Of a stretch of DNA of 64,000 nucleotides, positions 11,481 to 23,379 are shown piece by piece. Within the stretch, counting starts at the first letter, position 1. The number at the start of each line of letters is the position of its first letter. The position numbers and the translations under genes are program-made. Origin of the DNA: Rosellinia necatrix (Eukaryota; Ascomycota; Sordariomycetes; Xylariales; Xylariaceae); NCBI GenBank assembly GCA_021209875.1, contig JAGYVD010000009.1, positions 868,001-932,000 on the forward strand, read 5' to 3'. The notes beneath the pieces were generated by a model that made no database searches, was not told where the DNA came from, and was given only the letters and a program-made list of their open reading frames with translations.

Positions 11481-13164
11481 ATGTCCGAAAGTAATGGTGT
11501 AAATGGGGCCCCTTCTACCGGGGATCGCCGACTACTACTTGTGTCCAACCGGCTACCCATAACGATAAAACGAAAGGACGAGGGCGAATATGAGTTCTCC
11601 ATGTCATCTGGTGGCCTCGTCACTGGCCTAAGTGGTCTAAGCAAGACAACTAGTTTCCAATGGTACGGGTGGCCGGGCCTAGAGGTCCCCGAGGGCGAGG
11701 TAGCGGCTGTCACCAAGCAACTTAAGTCGGAGTATGGAGCTCACCCTATCTTTATCGATGACGAGCTTGCAGATCGGCATTACAATGGCTTCAGCAGTGC
11801 GTCATACCCAGCTTCCCTTTCCTGGAGACTGACTTGCCGCTAACACATGAACTCGATCGTCTATAGATGAAATCCTATGGCCATTGTTCCACTACCACCC
11901 CGGCGAGATCACCTTCGACGAGAGCGCGTGGACGGCCTACAAGGAGGTCAGCAGACTCTTTGCGCAGACCGTGTTGAGGGACGTACAAGACGGGGACATA
12001 ATCTGGGTTCACGACTATCATTTAATGCTATTGCCCGAGATGCTGCGACAGGGGTTAGGCGACAAAAAGGACGTCAAGATTGGATTCTTCCTTCATACCC
12101 CGTTCCCGAGCAGCGAGGTCTACCGTATTCTGCCGGTGCGGGAAGCTTTGCTCAAGGGGCTTCTGCAATGCGATCTAATCGGCTTCCACACCTACGATTA
12201 TGCCAGGCATTTCCTCAGCGCATGTTCCCGCATCCTCGATACACGGACAACTCCGAACGGGGTCGAATATGAGGGGAAGTTTGTCACCGTCGCCGCGTTC
12301 CCCATCGGCATAGATCCAGAGAAATTCGTAGAAGGACTGAAGAAACCAAAGGTGCAAGAACGTATCGGAACGCTAACGCGCAAGTTTGATGGCGTCAAGC
12401 TCATTGTAGGCGTGGATAGGCTGGACTATATCAAAGGCGTGCCACAGAAGCTCCATGCGCTTGAGGTATTCCTCACAGAGCACCCCGAATGGATCGGAAA
12501 GATTGTGCTAGTGCAAGTGGCCGTGCCCTCGCGGCAAGACGTGGAGGAATACCAGAACCTCCGGGCCGTCGTCAATGAACTGGTGGGGAGGATCAACGGG
12601 AAATTTGGCACGGTCGAATTCATGCCGATTCATTTTCTGCACCGGAGCGTCAATTTTGACGAGCTTTGCGCGTTATATGCCGTCTCCGACGTCTGTCTAG
12701 TCAGCTCAACACGGGACGGCATGAATCTAGTGTCGTACGAATATATCGCAACGCAGCGCGAGCGGCATGGCGTCATGATCCTGTCGGAGTTCACGGGCGC
12801 GGCACAATCGCTGAACGGCAGTCTCATCGTGAACCCCTGGAACACTGAAGAGCTCGCGAATGCAATCCACGAGGCGGTGACCATGTCTCCCGAAATGAGG
12901 GAAGCGAACTACCGCAAACTCGAACGATACGTGTTCAAATACACCTCAGCATGGTGGGGGCAAAGCTTCGTTACCGAGTTGACCCGGGTGAATGCCAAGG
13001 AACAGGACGGCATTGACATAAACGCCCACGGAAGCAGGCCGCCAATTCTTAAAGATATCGGCCATGTACTCAGCGACGTCATCGAGTCTGTCAAGGTGGC
13101 GGCTAGCGCTGCTACCCCGTCGGGACACGCCGCCGCCAAGCTCGGACTGGTGAAAGAGATGTAG
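11481..13164 (+). CDS. tps1: Alpha,alpha-trehalose-phosphate synthase (UDP-forming)
   Basis: Transfers glucose from UDP-glucose to glucose-6-phosphate to make trehalose-6-phosphate, the first step of trehalose synthesis and a regulator of glycolytic entry; cytosolic. Two exons, 11481-11796 and 11867-13164, with a 70-nt intron (donor GTGCGT, acceptor CTATAG), give 537 residues, the normal size for a fungal catalytic subunit without phosphatase domain. The GT20 fold is clear: LLLVSNRLPITI near the N-terminus, FHYHPGEI after the splice, IIWVHDYHLMLLP, FFLHTPFPSSE, VGVDRLDYIKGVP, and the donor-sugar segment SSTRDGMNLVSYEYIA with EFTGAAQSL. The start is the first ATG and places the conserved LLLVSNRLP at residue 18. 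The alanine-rich tail after residue 510 is variable in the family. No frame problem is present here. Confidence 0.97.
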
Positions 13165-14290
13165 GACGAGGGTCTCGAGGGATCATACACACACACATGG
13201 CTACTATGCGCAATCACCTGGAGTAGAGAGCGTAGGATAAATGGCAGTCCTACTCTGCTTATGTGCGGCAGCACGAGGAGGGGAGGGGGCAAGGCTAACT
13301 ACCGCATTGCTTGCTACTCTCTAGTGGGTATGGCGGTTGGCCACCAGCATTTAGCGGGCGTTGTAGTTGGCGGATCGGTCCTAGAATTCATAGTCATCAA
13401 GAACGTAGATCTCATAACAACACAACACGCGTCACGGGTTATCAGTTTGATTAGCAAGTAGCAACGCACCAACCTACCTACCTTTTTAACTAGGTAGGTA
13501 TTAAACTTGGTATGTATTAGATAGTCCAAGATAAATCTTAGAGCATCTCGTCTATTACTCAGTTACCTACAATACTTCAGTAAATATGCTGTATTCAGAC
13601 ACTAGCCATATAACTACTTAAATATGTGGAACTTCCTGACCCGAACATATGCTCTGGGTTCCCCGCAGTACCCCGTGCACGAATAATAGATAATAGCAAC
13701 ACCGGCTGTGGGGTTGTAGGTACCTATTCAGTCGGCTGCATGTGCTGCATGTCAACCCCTATTGCCGGGTATATATATCCACCTCGCTAAGGATTATATC
13801 AGGTGCATTCTGTTTGCCAAGGTTTTATCCTAACTTCCCACACGAGCCGCTTCAACCTGTCCAGAAGCCATGGTACCGCCAGCGACATGTTTCGTATTGA
13901 TGAATGTGACGATGCTCCGGACGGTCGCACATACGGCTGAGGAGAGTGAAACAAGGGAACAAAATGAAATAATAATCATGAATCAAGAAAGGAATTGAAA
14001 AAAAAAAAAAAAAAAACGGGAGGGTAGATGTTTGCTTATGCGTCTCCGGCGGAGAGAGATCCGTCCAACCCAGGGTGTCTTAATGATAAAACCATGTTGC
14101 ACCATAAGGAACGCCGTGTCTCGGACATGGGGGAAACAAGGCCCAAAAAAAGAAGAAAAAACCAAAAAAGAAAAGAAGCATTACCGTCTGTGGCGACATT
14201 CGGCCCTTAGGCTTATACATCAAATCCCCCTATATTTGTTAATGCCTAAGTATCCTGCCGGTAGACTCCCAATTATCCCCTTCTCTTTCC
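13165..14290. other. Intergenic with inverted repeat and A-run
   Basis: No supported gene. A perfect 9-bp inverted repeat, ACCTACCTA (13472-13480) and TAGGTAGGT (13491-13499), surrounds a T-rich loop, and an A19 run lies at 13998-14016. Small open frames show no recognisable protein. Confidence 0.6.
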
Positions 14291-15254
14291 CTATACAAGC
14301 CGTCTGCGTACGCGAGCAGCCAACCCGCCCCTCAAGAAACCCGCGGCGCCAGACGGCGGCGTTGTTGTCATCGTGGCAGTCGTGGTCGTGGTCGTGGTTC
14401 CGGCCACCAGCGTCACCACGTCGAGGCTCAGCGGGTGCACGTAAAGGGGGGCCGCGTCTCTCCCCGAGGACGCGGGCGCGGACCCCCTCCCGCCACCGCC
14501 ACCGCCGCCGAAGGCGGGGGCGAGGGCGAGGGCCCGCCGCGCCTCGAGGATGCCGTCGCGGTGCCGCTGCAGCCACGGGTGCACGGCCATGACGTAGTCG
14601 TGGACCGTCACGTACGGCTCCGCCGCCGCCGCTGACGACGACGACGACGATGACGACGACGACGCCCGCACGATCAGGGGCCGGGGCACCACCGGCCGGT
14701 CCTGCCCGCAGCACCGCACGATCCTGCGCCGACGGCGCTGCTGCTTCCGGTCACCGTCGTCATTGTGGGCGATCTCGTCGTCTCCGTCGTCTTCGTCGTC
14801 GTCGGGCAGGTCCCCGCACCCGCCGATGCCGCCGGGCGCCCACTCGGCGCCCGCGTGCGCCATGTGCGCGCCCACCCAGCGTGCCTCGCGCCCGTCGAGG
14901 TCCGCCTGCCCCACGATCAGGAACGCCACCGGCGGCTCCGTCAGCGGGGACGCCGAGACCGCGTGGATCGCCGCCGACGGGTGCGGGCGGTAGTACGGCT
15001 CTTCGCCGGCGGAGCCAGAGGCGGGGGCGGGGGCGGAGGCGGAGGGGGGGAAAGGATGGCGGCGAGTCTACGCCGGTGGCGAATGTGGTGGTGATGGCGG
15101 GAGGGGGAGGGGGAGCAGGAGGCGCCACGAAGATCGAGGTCTCGAGCGGCCCGAATGAAGCCCAGCGGAGACGCTGCCTGTCTGCGGACACGCGCGGCGT
15201 GTTGCCGTCGATGGAGAGCGCTTCGAAGGAGCGGTACTTGGGCGGCGCCGTCAT
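14291..15254 (-). CDS. Hypothetical low-complexity protein (Ser, Gly, Asp/Arg runs)
   Basis: I do not recognise a named family, although ordered islands suggest a real fungal protein: PPKYRSFEALSIDGNTP at the N-terminus, YYRPHPSAAIHAVSASPLTE, a YVTVHDYVMAVHPWLQ block, and LYVHPLSLDVVTLV near the C-terminus. Between them lie acidic, Arg-rich, poly-Ser (ten Ser), poly-Gly and poly-Thr stretches. The best model has exons 15254-15072 and 14998-14291 with a 73-nt intron (donor GTAGAC, acceptor GAAGAG), which keeps the frame and gives 296 residues. Without that intron a one-base change in a C7 run (about 15040) would be needed instead. The poly-Ser is encoded by a GAC/GTC-type trinucleotide repeat near 14635-14663, a likely length polymorphism. 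No membrane segment or signal peptide is seen; probably largely disordered. Confidence 0.65.
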
Positions 15255-15350
15255 GTTGTGCCTTAGAGGGGTTGAGGAGAAAAGGGAAGGAAAGGAAAGA
15301 GATGAAGTGAGGTAGTGATATGACTAGCTAGGTTTGCTGTTAAGTCGATG

Positions 15351-15381
15351 TTGTTTGTTGTTGTTGTTATTGTTGTTGTTC
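15351..15381. repeat. TTG-rich microsatellite in the 5' flank of the hypothetical gene
   Basis: Imperfect TTG/GTT units over about 30 bases, roughly 100 bases upstream of the start codon at 15254; on the sense strand it reads as a CAA repeat, probably in the leader. Confidence 0.8.
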
Positions 15382-15825
15382 AGTTGGGGAGAGAGGAGGC
15401 CGCAGAGCACACGACGGGGAAATTCTCATATGCGTGCACGAGCACAATAGTGACACCAGCTCAGCTTCAGGCAGAATACATTCGTCGGGCAGAAAACAAG
15501 TCACCCGACTATTCACCATTACACAACTTCGGACGGTCAGGGCGACGTAGAAGCGAAACAGTGTTACCTTGGAATCCAATGGCCTCATTTTCCGTGTGTC
15601 AATGGAGACACAGGTACAGAACACCACCAATCGTCTGATAATAATCCCGTGAATGGATGGTCGTCCATCTCAGGGGCATCTGCTTGTCCATGTTCAAAAT
15701 GTTCAAACTCAATGCATGCTTCTGATACCTCCTTACCAAGTCAACGGACATATCGCTACTACTTCTCATGCTGTCTCCCCTTAACTCAATTCTGCTTGGG
15801 AAGGGGTGCTCTAGACGCTAAAGGC

Positions 15826-15827
15826 AT

Positions 15828-15861
<34 letters not shown>
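15826..15861. repeat. CA dinucleotide microsatellite
   Basis: About 17 CA units preceded by two CATA units. Intergenic. Confidence 0.9.
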
Positions 15862-15863
<2 letters not shown>

Positions 15864-16955
15864 TTTGATCCTCATATCATCCCCGATTGTAAATGTCAGC
15901 CGATCGAGCGGATGGTCTGCGTGCACGGCCGTCGTCCGGCTGACCTGGGTACCACGACAGGTGGAAGATATCTTACCCCTGGGGTCCTTCCCCGCCCGTG
16001 TCCAAGATCATGGCCATGAAGGCAACTTGCCTTCCGCCGCTGCCAGCACTCGCCCGCCTCTCTAGGCCCGGGAATATGCGTATACTTGGCCCCCTGATTA
16101 TGGTATTTCATTAGAGGCTCAAGTTGAGGGACTGCGTTGGATGACACGATCGATTCCTCCATGTGTGGACACTTTATAAAGGCGAACATTTACCATCGTG
16201 GTAAAATGTTAGGTCCTAATCGATGAATGAATAACGGGTAATGGGATCAGAAATGGACGTGTATGATACTCACTGTATAACTCAGATAACATGTTCGTAG
16301 CATACAGATGACTTTTTCGGACTGATATTCAGAAAGGCATTGATATGACTATCGGTTTTATGCATAGGCGTATTGGCAGAAGTGTGAAAGCTATACCGAG
16401 GTTTCCATGATGTATATGATAATCGCTAGAATCAATAATCGGAAGATATATCACCAAACCGGTACACGCGATTATCCACCCGCCTCCGTGATGTGAGGGC
16501 AGACATGGATATCTGGACTCGATCAATAACGAAATTATTCCGCAGATCTTCCTATATCTCTCCGCACGTAGTGCAATTATCTTGAGGCGAAGTTTAAAAG
16601 GGTCTGCATAGGTATGTAAAGCACGATGAGTCACATTTATTGTTTTAACGGAAAGCGGAAACACCACGCACGAATATTTCTAGTCCCTTACAAGGTCACA
16701 ACTTATTTTATTCTCTGTTATCCGTCTTTTACACTTCGACTACAAGACCGATCTTGTGGTATCTTCGTCATATTCTGACGGCGAAACTTTGAGAGTATAC
16801 CCTGCCCAAGGCCCCTACTAGAACACTAGGTACGGATTCCAGACTATCCGTGTAGGCGGTTGGTTGATACATACATCCGGGGCTGGCCGGCTTATAGTGA
16901 GGCCATTCCTCTCGCGCAAGGTGGCATTTTGGCACACCGGGTGGATTTGGATACG

Positions 16956-17763
16956 ATGAAATCTATAAAACGGGGGCGAATAAACCATTTGGAACGACTT
17001 CTCGGGTTGAGACGGCATGGAGCGTTACCAATGGACGCCGTTCTCATCTCTTTTGATCTCGAAGTAGCCTCAGGTCGACAGAAACTAGAAACGTCAGCGA
17101 AGGACCTTATTATTACACAAATTGGCTTTGCAAGCCTCGACGCGTGAGATATTGGTATCTTATCAAGTTCTCGCGATCTGTCCAGCTTGATATCCGTCGC
17201 CATGTATGTTGTCAAATCGAAAGCCAAATCGGAAAAAGCGGCTCGAAAGCAGGAACGAGAATGTATTTTTTGCCCCGGCACGGTCGATTCTCCAAGATCA
17301 GGTGGTCGCAACGATTGCTCAGTATTTGCGCATTCCCGATGACTTGCGACGGGGCCAGGCAGAAGATAATCTACGGGCCGTCGTTCTGGTTGGAAACTCC
17401 ATAGTGGAGGATTTGAGATTTTTGCGCTGTCTCGGAATGGATATCGCAGCCTTTGCACCGATGAGATTTATCGTGGCGGACACGCATACGGTAACTCGAT
17501 TTGTTCTACCACCCTATCATCCGAACCTCCGAGTACCGCCTGGGCACAGCTTCTCTTTGGCTGGCATCTTAGCCCAGCTTGGTTACCATCCGCGCCTGGA
17601 TGTGTTCCACAATGCTGGAAACGACGCGGTGTACTCTCAATATGCGACGCTCTTGTCGTCGAGCGAGGGGCAGCTCGTGAGCTTGAGCTCAGGATTACTG
17701 AACGGATCAGATTACAGTATATACGGCGAGCGGTTTCGAAAGTGTTGGAACAGAGTTTTTTGA
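16956..17763 (+). CDS. DEDDh-type exonuclease-like protein (Gfd2/YDR514C-like C-terminal domain)
   Basis: Probable RNase-H-fold 3'-5' nuclease-like protein of the group related to yeast Gfd2/YDR514C, a family expanded in filamentous fungi and of unclear substrate. Visible motifs are LISFDLE (first Asp-Glu pair), VVLVGNSIVEDLRFL (second Asp) and FHNAGNDAVYSQY (His and last Asp), so the catalytic set looks complete. The model has exons 16956-17143 and 17253-17763; the intron of about 109 nt starts with GTGAGA and removes an in-frame TGA at 17145. A second acceptor three bases earlier works equally well. The start at 16956 is the Met before the LERLLGL segment; the frame is open further upstream but only from TTG. 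The intron falls where family members usually have 40-60 more residues, so the protein (232 residues) may be shortened or the gene partly decayed. Confidence 0.6.
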
Positions 17764-19109
17764 TCGAAAGCTCAGACGCCCAGCACTTATATCCACCGGC
17801 CATGATTATGCTTGGAGCGTGGTTACGAGAGATCGCTTCGGCGCTCGTTCCTAGATCTGTAGAGCCATAATATACTGTTTGCCGTACGACCTCCACGACG
17901 CCTGCTTCTGGATCACACAACCTTCGGTGGTGTTCGTGGTTATCCGGCGGGGGTAGAGTCGCGGTACCTACCTTAACATAGCCACATGCAAGACGAGCAA
18001 AGCCTGAAGCGCTCCGAGTCCCAGATTGTCCCGATTGGCTCCATGAATGGAGAAGGTAATATTTACCTTGGGTGTCGATGCAACAGTTGACTCTATCGTT
18101 TTCGATATAAGCAGCTCGGCGACGAGTACCTAGCTTCTGGGAACTTGGATGTTGCGAGCTGCATATCGAGAGGGCGATAGATTCAGATTGTCAGACACGC
18201 GATTAGTGTCTCCTTGCGGGAGGTTGACTCGACAGCATCTCTTGGAGGAGGGTGAGATGAGGCCGAAGGTAATGGTCTAGCGCGGTTCAAATCCATCCTA
18301 CATTATTGTTGCAACGACTCATGGCTGATACATTCCTGCTTACTTTCTGGCTCTGGCGACTCTGCTGCCCTGTTGGAGAATGGGGATGAAGGGTCCTACA
18401 TTGGTGGAATGGCCCTAACCATAAAGAGATATGCCTCGGTTAATCTTGGTATGGGTCACTGTGGGCTAGCTCCAGAGACGGAAGCTGTTAGCATGACATC
18501 ACCTGCGCGCTACTGCACCATGCCGCCTGCTGTTACCATCAGCGAGGGTAGTTATCACATGCCAAACTGCTGAGAAGCTGTCCCAGGTTGCCAGCTTCCC
18601 CCGTAACTCCGCCCCGTATTTTGGATTTTGAGAGCTGCCAGACGGACACATGTTTCTGCACCACCATGCGAATCATGGCCATACTCTTTACCTTGGTAAC
18701 AATAAAACCGACACGATCTCTTATCTACCCCACGGATCCCCGGAAATTGATTTTTTTTTTTTTTTTTTTCTTTCGGGGAAATAACTATGTGGGGTTGGGT
18801 TGTAGGGAGGTTTCAAATTGTAAGTAATAAGTGGCTCGTGACTCGTTAGAAAGACAGAGCGCTGCCACGGTGCCGCTGTTTGCGGCATGTGAAAATGGGA
18901 ACCGAGTTCCGTCATAAGGCGCCTACCTAGTCAATAAGCTGACCGAGGAATAGCCAGGGCGGGCTCAATTGACTATTTCTCCCTTACCCCTTACTATTAA
19001 ACTTTTATCTTCCTGTTCATGCTTTTGTGCCTGACATCTTGACATACGCCGTTCCATCTGCCATCAACACCCTTGTGTTTTCAAACCCATCATTGTGTTC
19101 CCTTTCACC
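17764..19109. other. Intergenic, 1.3 kb
   Basis: No supported gene. A T19 run lies at 18751-18769. A perfect GGTTCAAATCC box at about 18284-18294 does not sit in a foldable tRNA. The last 150 bases are pyrimidine-rich, as expected of a fungal promoter and leader for the downstream gene. Confidence 0.6.
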
Positions 19110-21089
19110 ATGTCAAAGACGTTCAGCAAGGCCGACGTTGCGTCGCACAATAAAGGCGATTCGCTATGGATCGTGGTCGATGACGATGTTTACGATTTAA
19201 CCAAGTTCCAGGACGATCATCCAGGTATGTCAAGGCCATCTTCTAGCGACAGGCGCCCTCGGATGGTTTTGCGCCCGCATTTGTTCCGCATTTGTGAAGG
19301 ATGCGATGTACACACCCGCCATACATCGCAAATACTAACACCCGATCATAGGTGGCAAAAAAGATCTTGACTCGAGTAGCTGGCAAAGACGCATCAAAGC
19401 AATTCTGGAAATACCACAATGAGGGCATCCTCAAGAAGTACAAACCTACTCTTCAGATCGGTTCTCTAGACTCCAAGCCCAAATCTGAGCCCAAGCCCGA
19501 ACCCCAAGTCGAGGCGAAACCCTCCACTACCCTTGCTGCGCCCGTGCCTGCGAAAGCAGCCGCCCAGCCCTCCCAGCCCTCCCAACAAGAAGATGCCGAG
19601 GCTCTAGAACAATTCGGCTCCCAAATTCCCTTTGCTGACCCCAGCTGGTACCAAAACGTGCGTATCACCACCCTGTTTTCCAGCGGCTGAGATTTAGCGC
19701 TAACAACAATCACTTTTTTGCAGTACCACTCTGCTTACTACAACGAATCCCACGCTGCCCTGCGCGCCGAGGTCCGCGAATGGGTTGAGAGTGAAATCGA
19801 GCCGTTCGTCACCGAATGGGACGAGAAGAAAGAGGTGCCCCGCGAGATCTTCCTCGAGGCCGGCCGCCGCGGATACCTGGCCGGCCTGCTGGGCGTGCAC
19901 TACCCGGTCGACTACACCAAGAACACGGTCAAGTCGGTGTCGCCGGAGAAATGGGACCTGTTCCACGAGATGATCATCACGGACGAGCTGTCGCGGGTGG
20001 GCTCGGGCGGGTTCGTGTGGAACATGATCGGCGGGTTCGGCATCGGCGGGCCGCCGCTGGTCAAGTTCGGCAAGAAGGCGCTCAAGGACCGGATCCTGCC
20101 GGGCATCCTGACGGGCGAGAAGCGCATCTGCCTGGCCATCACGGAGCCGGACGCGGGCAGCGACGTGGCGAACCTGACGTGCGAGGCCAAGCTCTCGGCG
20201 GACGGCAAGCACTACATCGTCAACGGCGAGAAGAAGTGGATCACCAACGGCATCTGGTGCGACTACTTCACCACCGCCGTCCGCACCGGCGGCGAGGGCA
20301 TGAACGGCGTCTCGCTGCTGCTCATCGAGCGCGACATGGGCGGCGTCAGCACGCGGCGCATGGACTGCCAGGGCGTGTGGTCGAGCGGCACGACGTACAT
20401 CACGTTCGAAGACGTCAAGGTCCCGGTCGAGAACCTACTCGGCAAGGAGAACCAGGGTTTTAAGGGTAAGATTTGATTTTTTATTTTTTATTTTTTTTCC
20501 CCGTTCACAAACCAACCAATTACTGTTAACTACTACTACTTTACCGTCGCATTTCGTATCGCTAACCATGAGATTTTGATTTGAATTTTCAACAGTCATC
20601 ATGACCAACTTCAACCACGAACGGATCGGCATCATCATCCAGTCGCTGCGGTTCTCGCGGGTGTGCTACGAGGAGTCGGTCAAGTACGCGAGCAAGCGGC
20701 GGACGTTCGGGAAGAAGCTGATCGAGCACCCGGTGATCCGGATGAAGCTGGCGCACATGGCGCGGCAGATCGAGGCGTCGTACAACTGGCTCGAGAACCT
20801 GGTGTACCAGTGCCAGCAGATGGGGGAGACGGAGGCGATGCTGCGGCTCGGCGGCGCCATCGCCGGCCTCAAGGCCCAGAGCACCCTCACCTTCGAGTTC
20901 TGCGCCCGTGAGGCCAGCCAGATCTTCGGCGGCCTCAGCTACTCCCGCGGCGGCCAGGGCGCCAAGGTCGAGCGCCTCTACCGCGACGTCCGCGCCTACG
21001 CCATCCCCGGCGGCTCCGAGGAGATCATGCTCGACCTCAGCATGAGGCAGAGCCTGCGCGTCGCTAAGATGTCCGGCATGAAGCTGTAA
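19110..21089 (+). CDS. Cytochrome b5 / acyl-CoA dehydrogenase fusion; one extra base at the start of exon 2
   Basis: Flavoprotein that would take two electrons from an acyl-CoA to form the trans-2-enoyl-CoA, with an N-terminal cytochrome b5 heme domain; such fusions are common in fungi. Exons: 19110-19224, 19352-19657, 19724-20465, 20596-21089. The b5 domain has the heme ligands in HPG(G) and FWKYHN. A Pro/Lys/Glu linker (about residues 85-125) leads to the ACAD domain with LAITEPDAGSDVANL, KKWITNG, the C-terminal YAIPGGSEEIMLDL and MRQS. At the exon 1/2 joint the conserved HPGGKKIL needs five A after GGTGGC, but six are present (19357-19362), so the total (1657 nt) is one base over a multiple of three. 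Corrected length is 551 residues. The start is the ATG at 19110; the GTG at 19095 is not needed. Confidence 0.9.
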
Positions 21090-21881
21090 AAATAATACGC
21101 ACCGTGTAGTTTTTTTTTTCCCCCTTATTTTCTGTCGCATCTTCCTCTTGGCCGGCTGGCTCTTGTTGTATTATGCATAGTCATCATATATTTGTGGCAT
21201 CCGTTGGTGCGGAGTTCCGTGGGGCTTTGTTTGTGTTTTTCTCGCACTTCATATATCACGGCGTCCGCTGACCAAAATCTGGCGCGTTTCGCAAGGTATA
21301 CATGTATATCTGCTTGCAAAATAAACGCACATTGTCAATATCATACCTGATTCCCGCTGCAGCTATAATATCTCCTGTGAATTAAATGCGCTTATGCTCT
21401 GGAAGGAGTGTTCTCCAAGTAAAGGCAATAACCCTGGAATCATGGGGTATGTGATCCCTACAGCAAAATAATGTGCTACTCGGCATTACGAGGACCGATA
21501 TTCATTCAAAGAATGTACCTATATTTTCAGTCTAATGTTATATCTCCAGCTCGGATACGGTTTACACAATCTCACGACCTGTGATAGAGGCTGTCTCTCC
21601 TAACACTAATATCAACTTATCACCTAGCATGGGGTAACCCTATTCCGAAAGCTTCATGAGTAGTCCCTTTTCTGCAAATCCAATTCAATCCGCATGATAA
21701 AGGGTGAATAGATCATCTGAAAAGGTTCTGCGGATAGATGCGTTAAAAACCAAACATGTCCGTCGATAGACCGGGAAATCGAATGCGGGGTTGAATTGAT
21801 TTGAGGGGGTCAAGGATGGGTTGATTGCCATTTCTACCGGCACAAGCAAGCACGCACGCACATAAGCTGCCGACAGCGATC
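21090..21881. other. Intergenic between convergent genes
   Basis: About 790 bases of 3' flank shared by the b5-ACAD gene and the reverse-strand hydrolase. No gene seen. Confidence 0.6.
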
Positions 21882-22776
21882 TCAAGCAGAGGGCTTCGCC
21901 CTGACCACGTGATCTATCCCCTTCTCGATGGCGTCAGCCAGATCGCGGGGGACGTTGAGGAACGGCGAATGGCCCGAGGCCAGGCTGGCGGTGAAGGAGC
22001 CCTCGGGGAACTGGGCCCAAATCGCCTTCTGCAGGCCGAGCGGGAGGCTGTTGTCGTCCTCGGTGAAGACGTAGCCGACCTCGAAGCCCTGCTTCCAGGG
22101 CTCGTAGGTGGACTTGTCCAGCAGGACCTGCATGGGCATCGATTCCAGAGCCTCGACGGCCCGGTTCGCGAGCGCCGGCTCGACGTCGGCGTAGTATCTG
22201 TGGATGGCGTTGTTAGGCTTGACGAAGCCGTCCTATATGTGTATAAAGTTAGAAACCCGTGTCGACGGCGGAGCGAGCGCGCTTCCGGTCCGTATCGCTA
22301 GATAGCCGTAATGGTCCCGGATAAGGTGGGGGGTTGGAGGAGTTGGCTGCCTGCCTTACCTCGGAAACATCCCAGGGAAGATTGTTGGGGTCGAGGAGCT
22401 CCGTGAAGCTCGTGCCGGCGGGGATGACGCTCGCCGCCAGGTACAGGATCATCAGGACGCCGCCCCGCTCGCCCCGCGCCTTGCGCTGGTGGACGCCCAG
22501 CCCCTCGACCGCGTTCGCCGAGGCGACGCCCGCGTACGAGTGCGCGACGAGGACGACTTCCCTGCCCTCCTCGTCGGCGGCCTTGGTCAGCAGCGATCGG
22601 AGGTGCTTCGCGTCGTCGAGCATCCCGACGCTCGGGTCCGTGGTGCCGATCGAGGGGAACGCCGCCGCGTCCGTCGCGATGCCGCGATCCGAAAGGATGC
22701 TGCGCACACTGTCGAAGACCCAGGGCGAGTGGAACCCGCCCGGCAAGAAGAAGATTGTCGGCTTGGAGTTCGCCAT
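21882..22776 (-). CDS. Alpha/beta-hydrolase (AB_hydrolase-1-like esterase)
   Basis: Serine hydrolase of the small plant-esterase-like group, acting on an ester or related small molecule in the cytosol. Exons 22776-22360 and 22232-21882 are joined across a 127-nt intron (donor GTAAGG, acceptor ATATAG) to give 255 residues, normal for the group. The N-terminal strand TIFFLPGGFHSPWVFDSV supplies the oxyanion-hole turn. The nucleophile elbow is VLVAHSYAGV (Ser about 81), and the catalytic His is in ASGHSPFLNVP near the C-terminus; the acid is probably in the segment around YVFTEDDN. No signal peptide. The next gene upstream on the same strand is an SDR, but 600 bases separate them and no shared pathway can be shown. 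Confidence 0.9.
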
Positions 22777-23379
22777 ATTGACTGGAATGATGATGATGAT
22801 GATGATGATGATGATGGGGGATGATGATGGGGGATGGGGAGCGATGGGTTGGGAGAGGGGGAGGAATAAGGCTTAACGAAGGGAGCGGCAGGCTGACGGA
22901 ACGGAGCAGGCTGGAAGAGGGGAGATATGGGTTTGGAAAATCACCCCCCCTCCCTTGGGTTTTCTTGTTTGTGAGTTTGTTATATATCTGGATATGGTGA
23001 GGCATAGACGATCTAAACGACGCACGACTCCTATGGGTAGTCGTTATTTCGAACGGTCCCGTAGACACCGCCTCTTCATTCACCCTATGATCTCATATAA
23101 CTATCTAGCTAGGTTAGCATGGCACATCATGTTGGCGTCGTTCCACTGTCAAGTTCAATCACCTTCCTAAATTCGGAAGGGTTGCAATGTAGGTGGGCAT
23201 AGTTATATGCGTTTATATTTAGCAGAGCTAACAAGCAGAGGCAGCTCAATCTGTATTGCCTAGATAATATTTTACTGGTACGACGCTGGGTTGACTCTTG
23301 CTTGGCGTGAGTTGTTGCGTAGTATTTGTGCCTTTTGTCTGTTTGGTTGTCTCAGCCACCCATCCCTCCAAGAAACTAC
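22777..23379. other. Intergenic, upstream of the hydrolase
   Basis: About 600 bases. It begins with an ATG/GAT microsatellite ten bases from the hydrolase start; otherwise nothing seen. Confidence 0.6.
22787..22816. repeat. GAT/ATG trinucleotide microsatellite in the hydrolase leader
   Basis: Ten tandem units immediately upstream of the reverse-strand start codon; on the sense strand these read ATC/CAT, so they add no upstream start codons in a run. Confidence 0.85.

Larger units (their letters stand above)
15255..16955. other. Intergenic, 1.7 kb
   Basis: No supported gene. It includes a TTG-rich tract directly upstream of the preceding reverse-strand gene and a CA microsatellite. The region after 16100 has no open frame worth noting. 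Confidence 0.6.

Noticed and set aside
14032..15315. Forward-strand open frames rich in Arg, Pro and Gly
   Set aside because: They are GC-rich shadows of the reverse-strand hypothetical gene.
18284..18294. GGTTCAAATCC, a perfect pol III B-box match, possible tRNA
   Set aside because: The flanking bases do not form a T-stem, and no A box or acceptor stem is found at the right spacing.
22298..23083. 261-codon reverse-strand frame over the hydrolase start region
   Set aside because: It is out of frame with the hydrolase, includes poly-His from the GAT repeat and has no motif.
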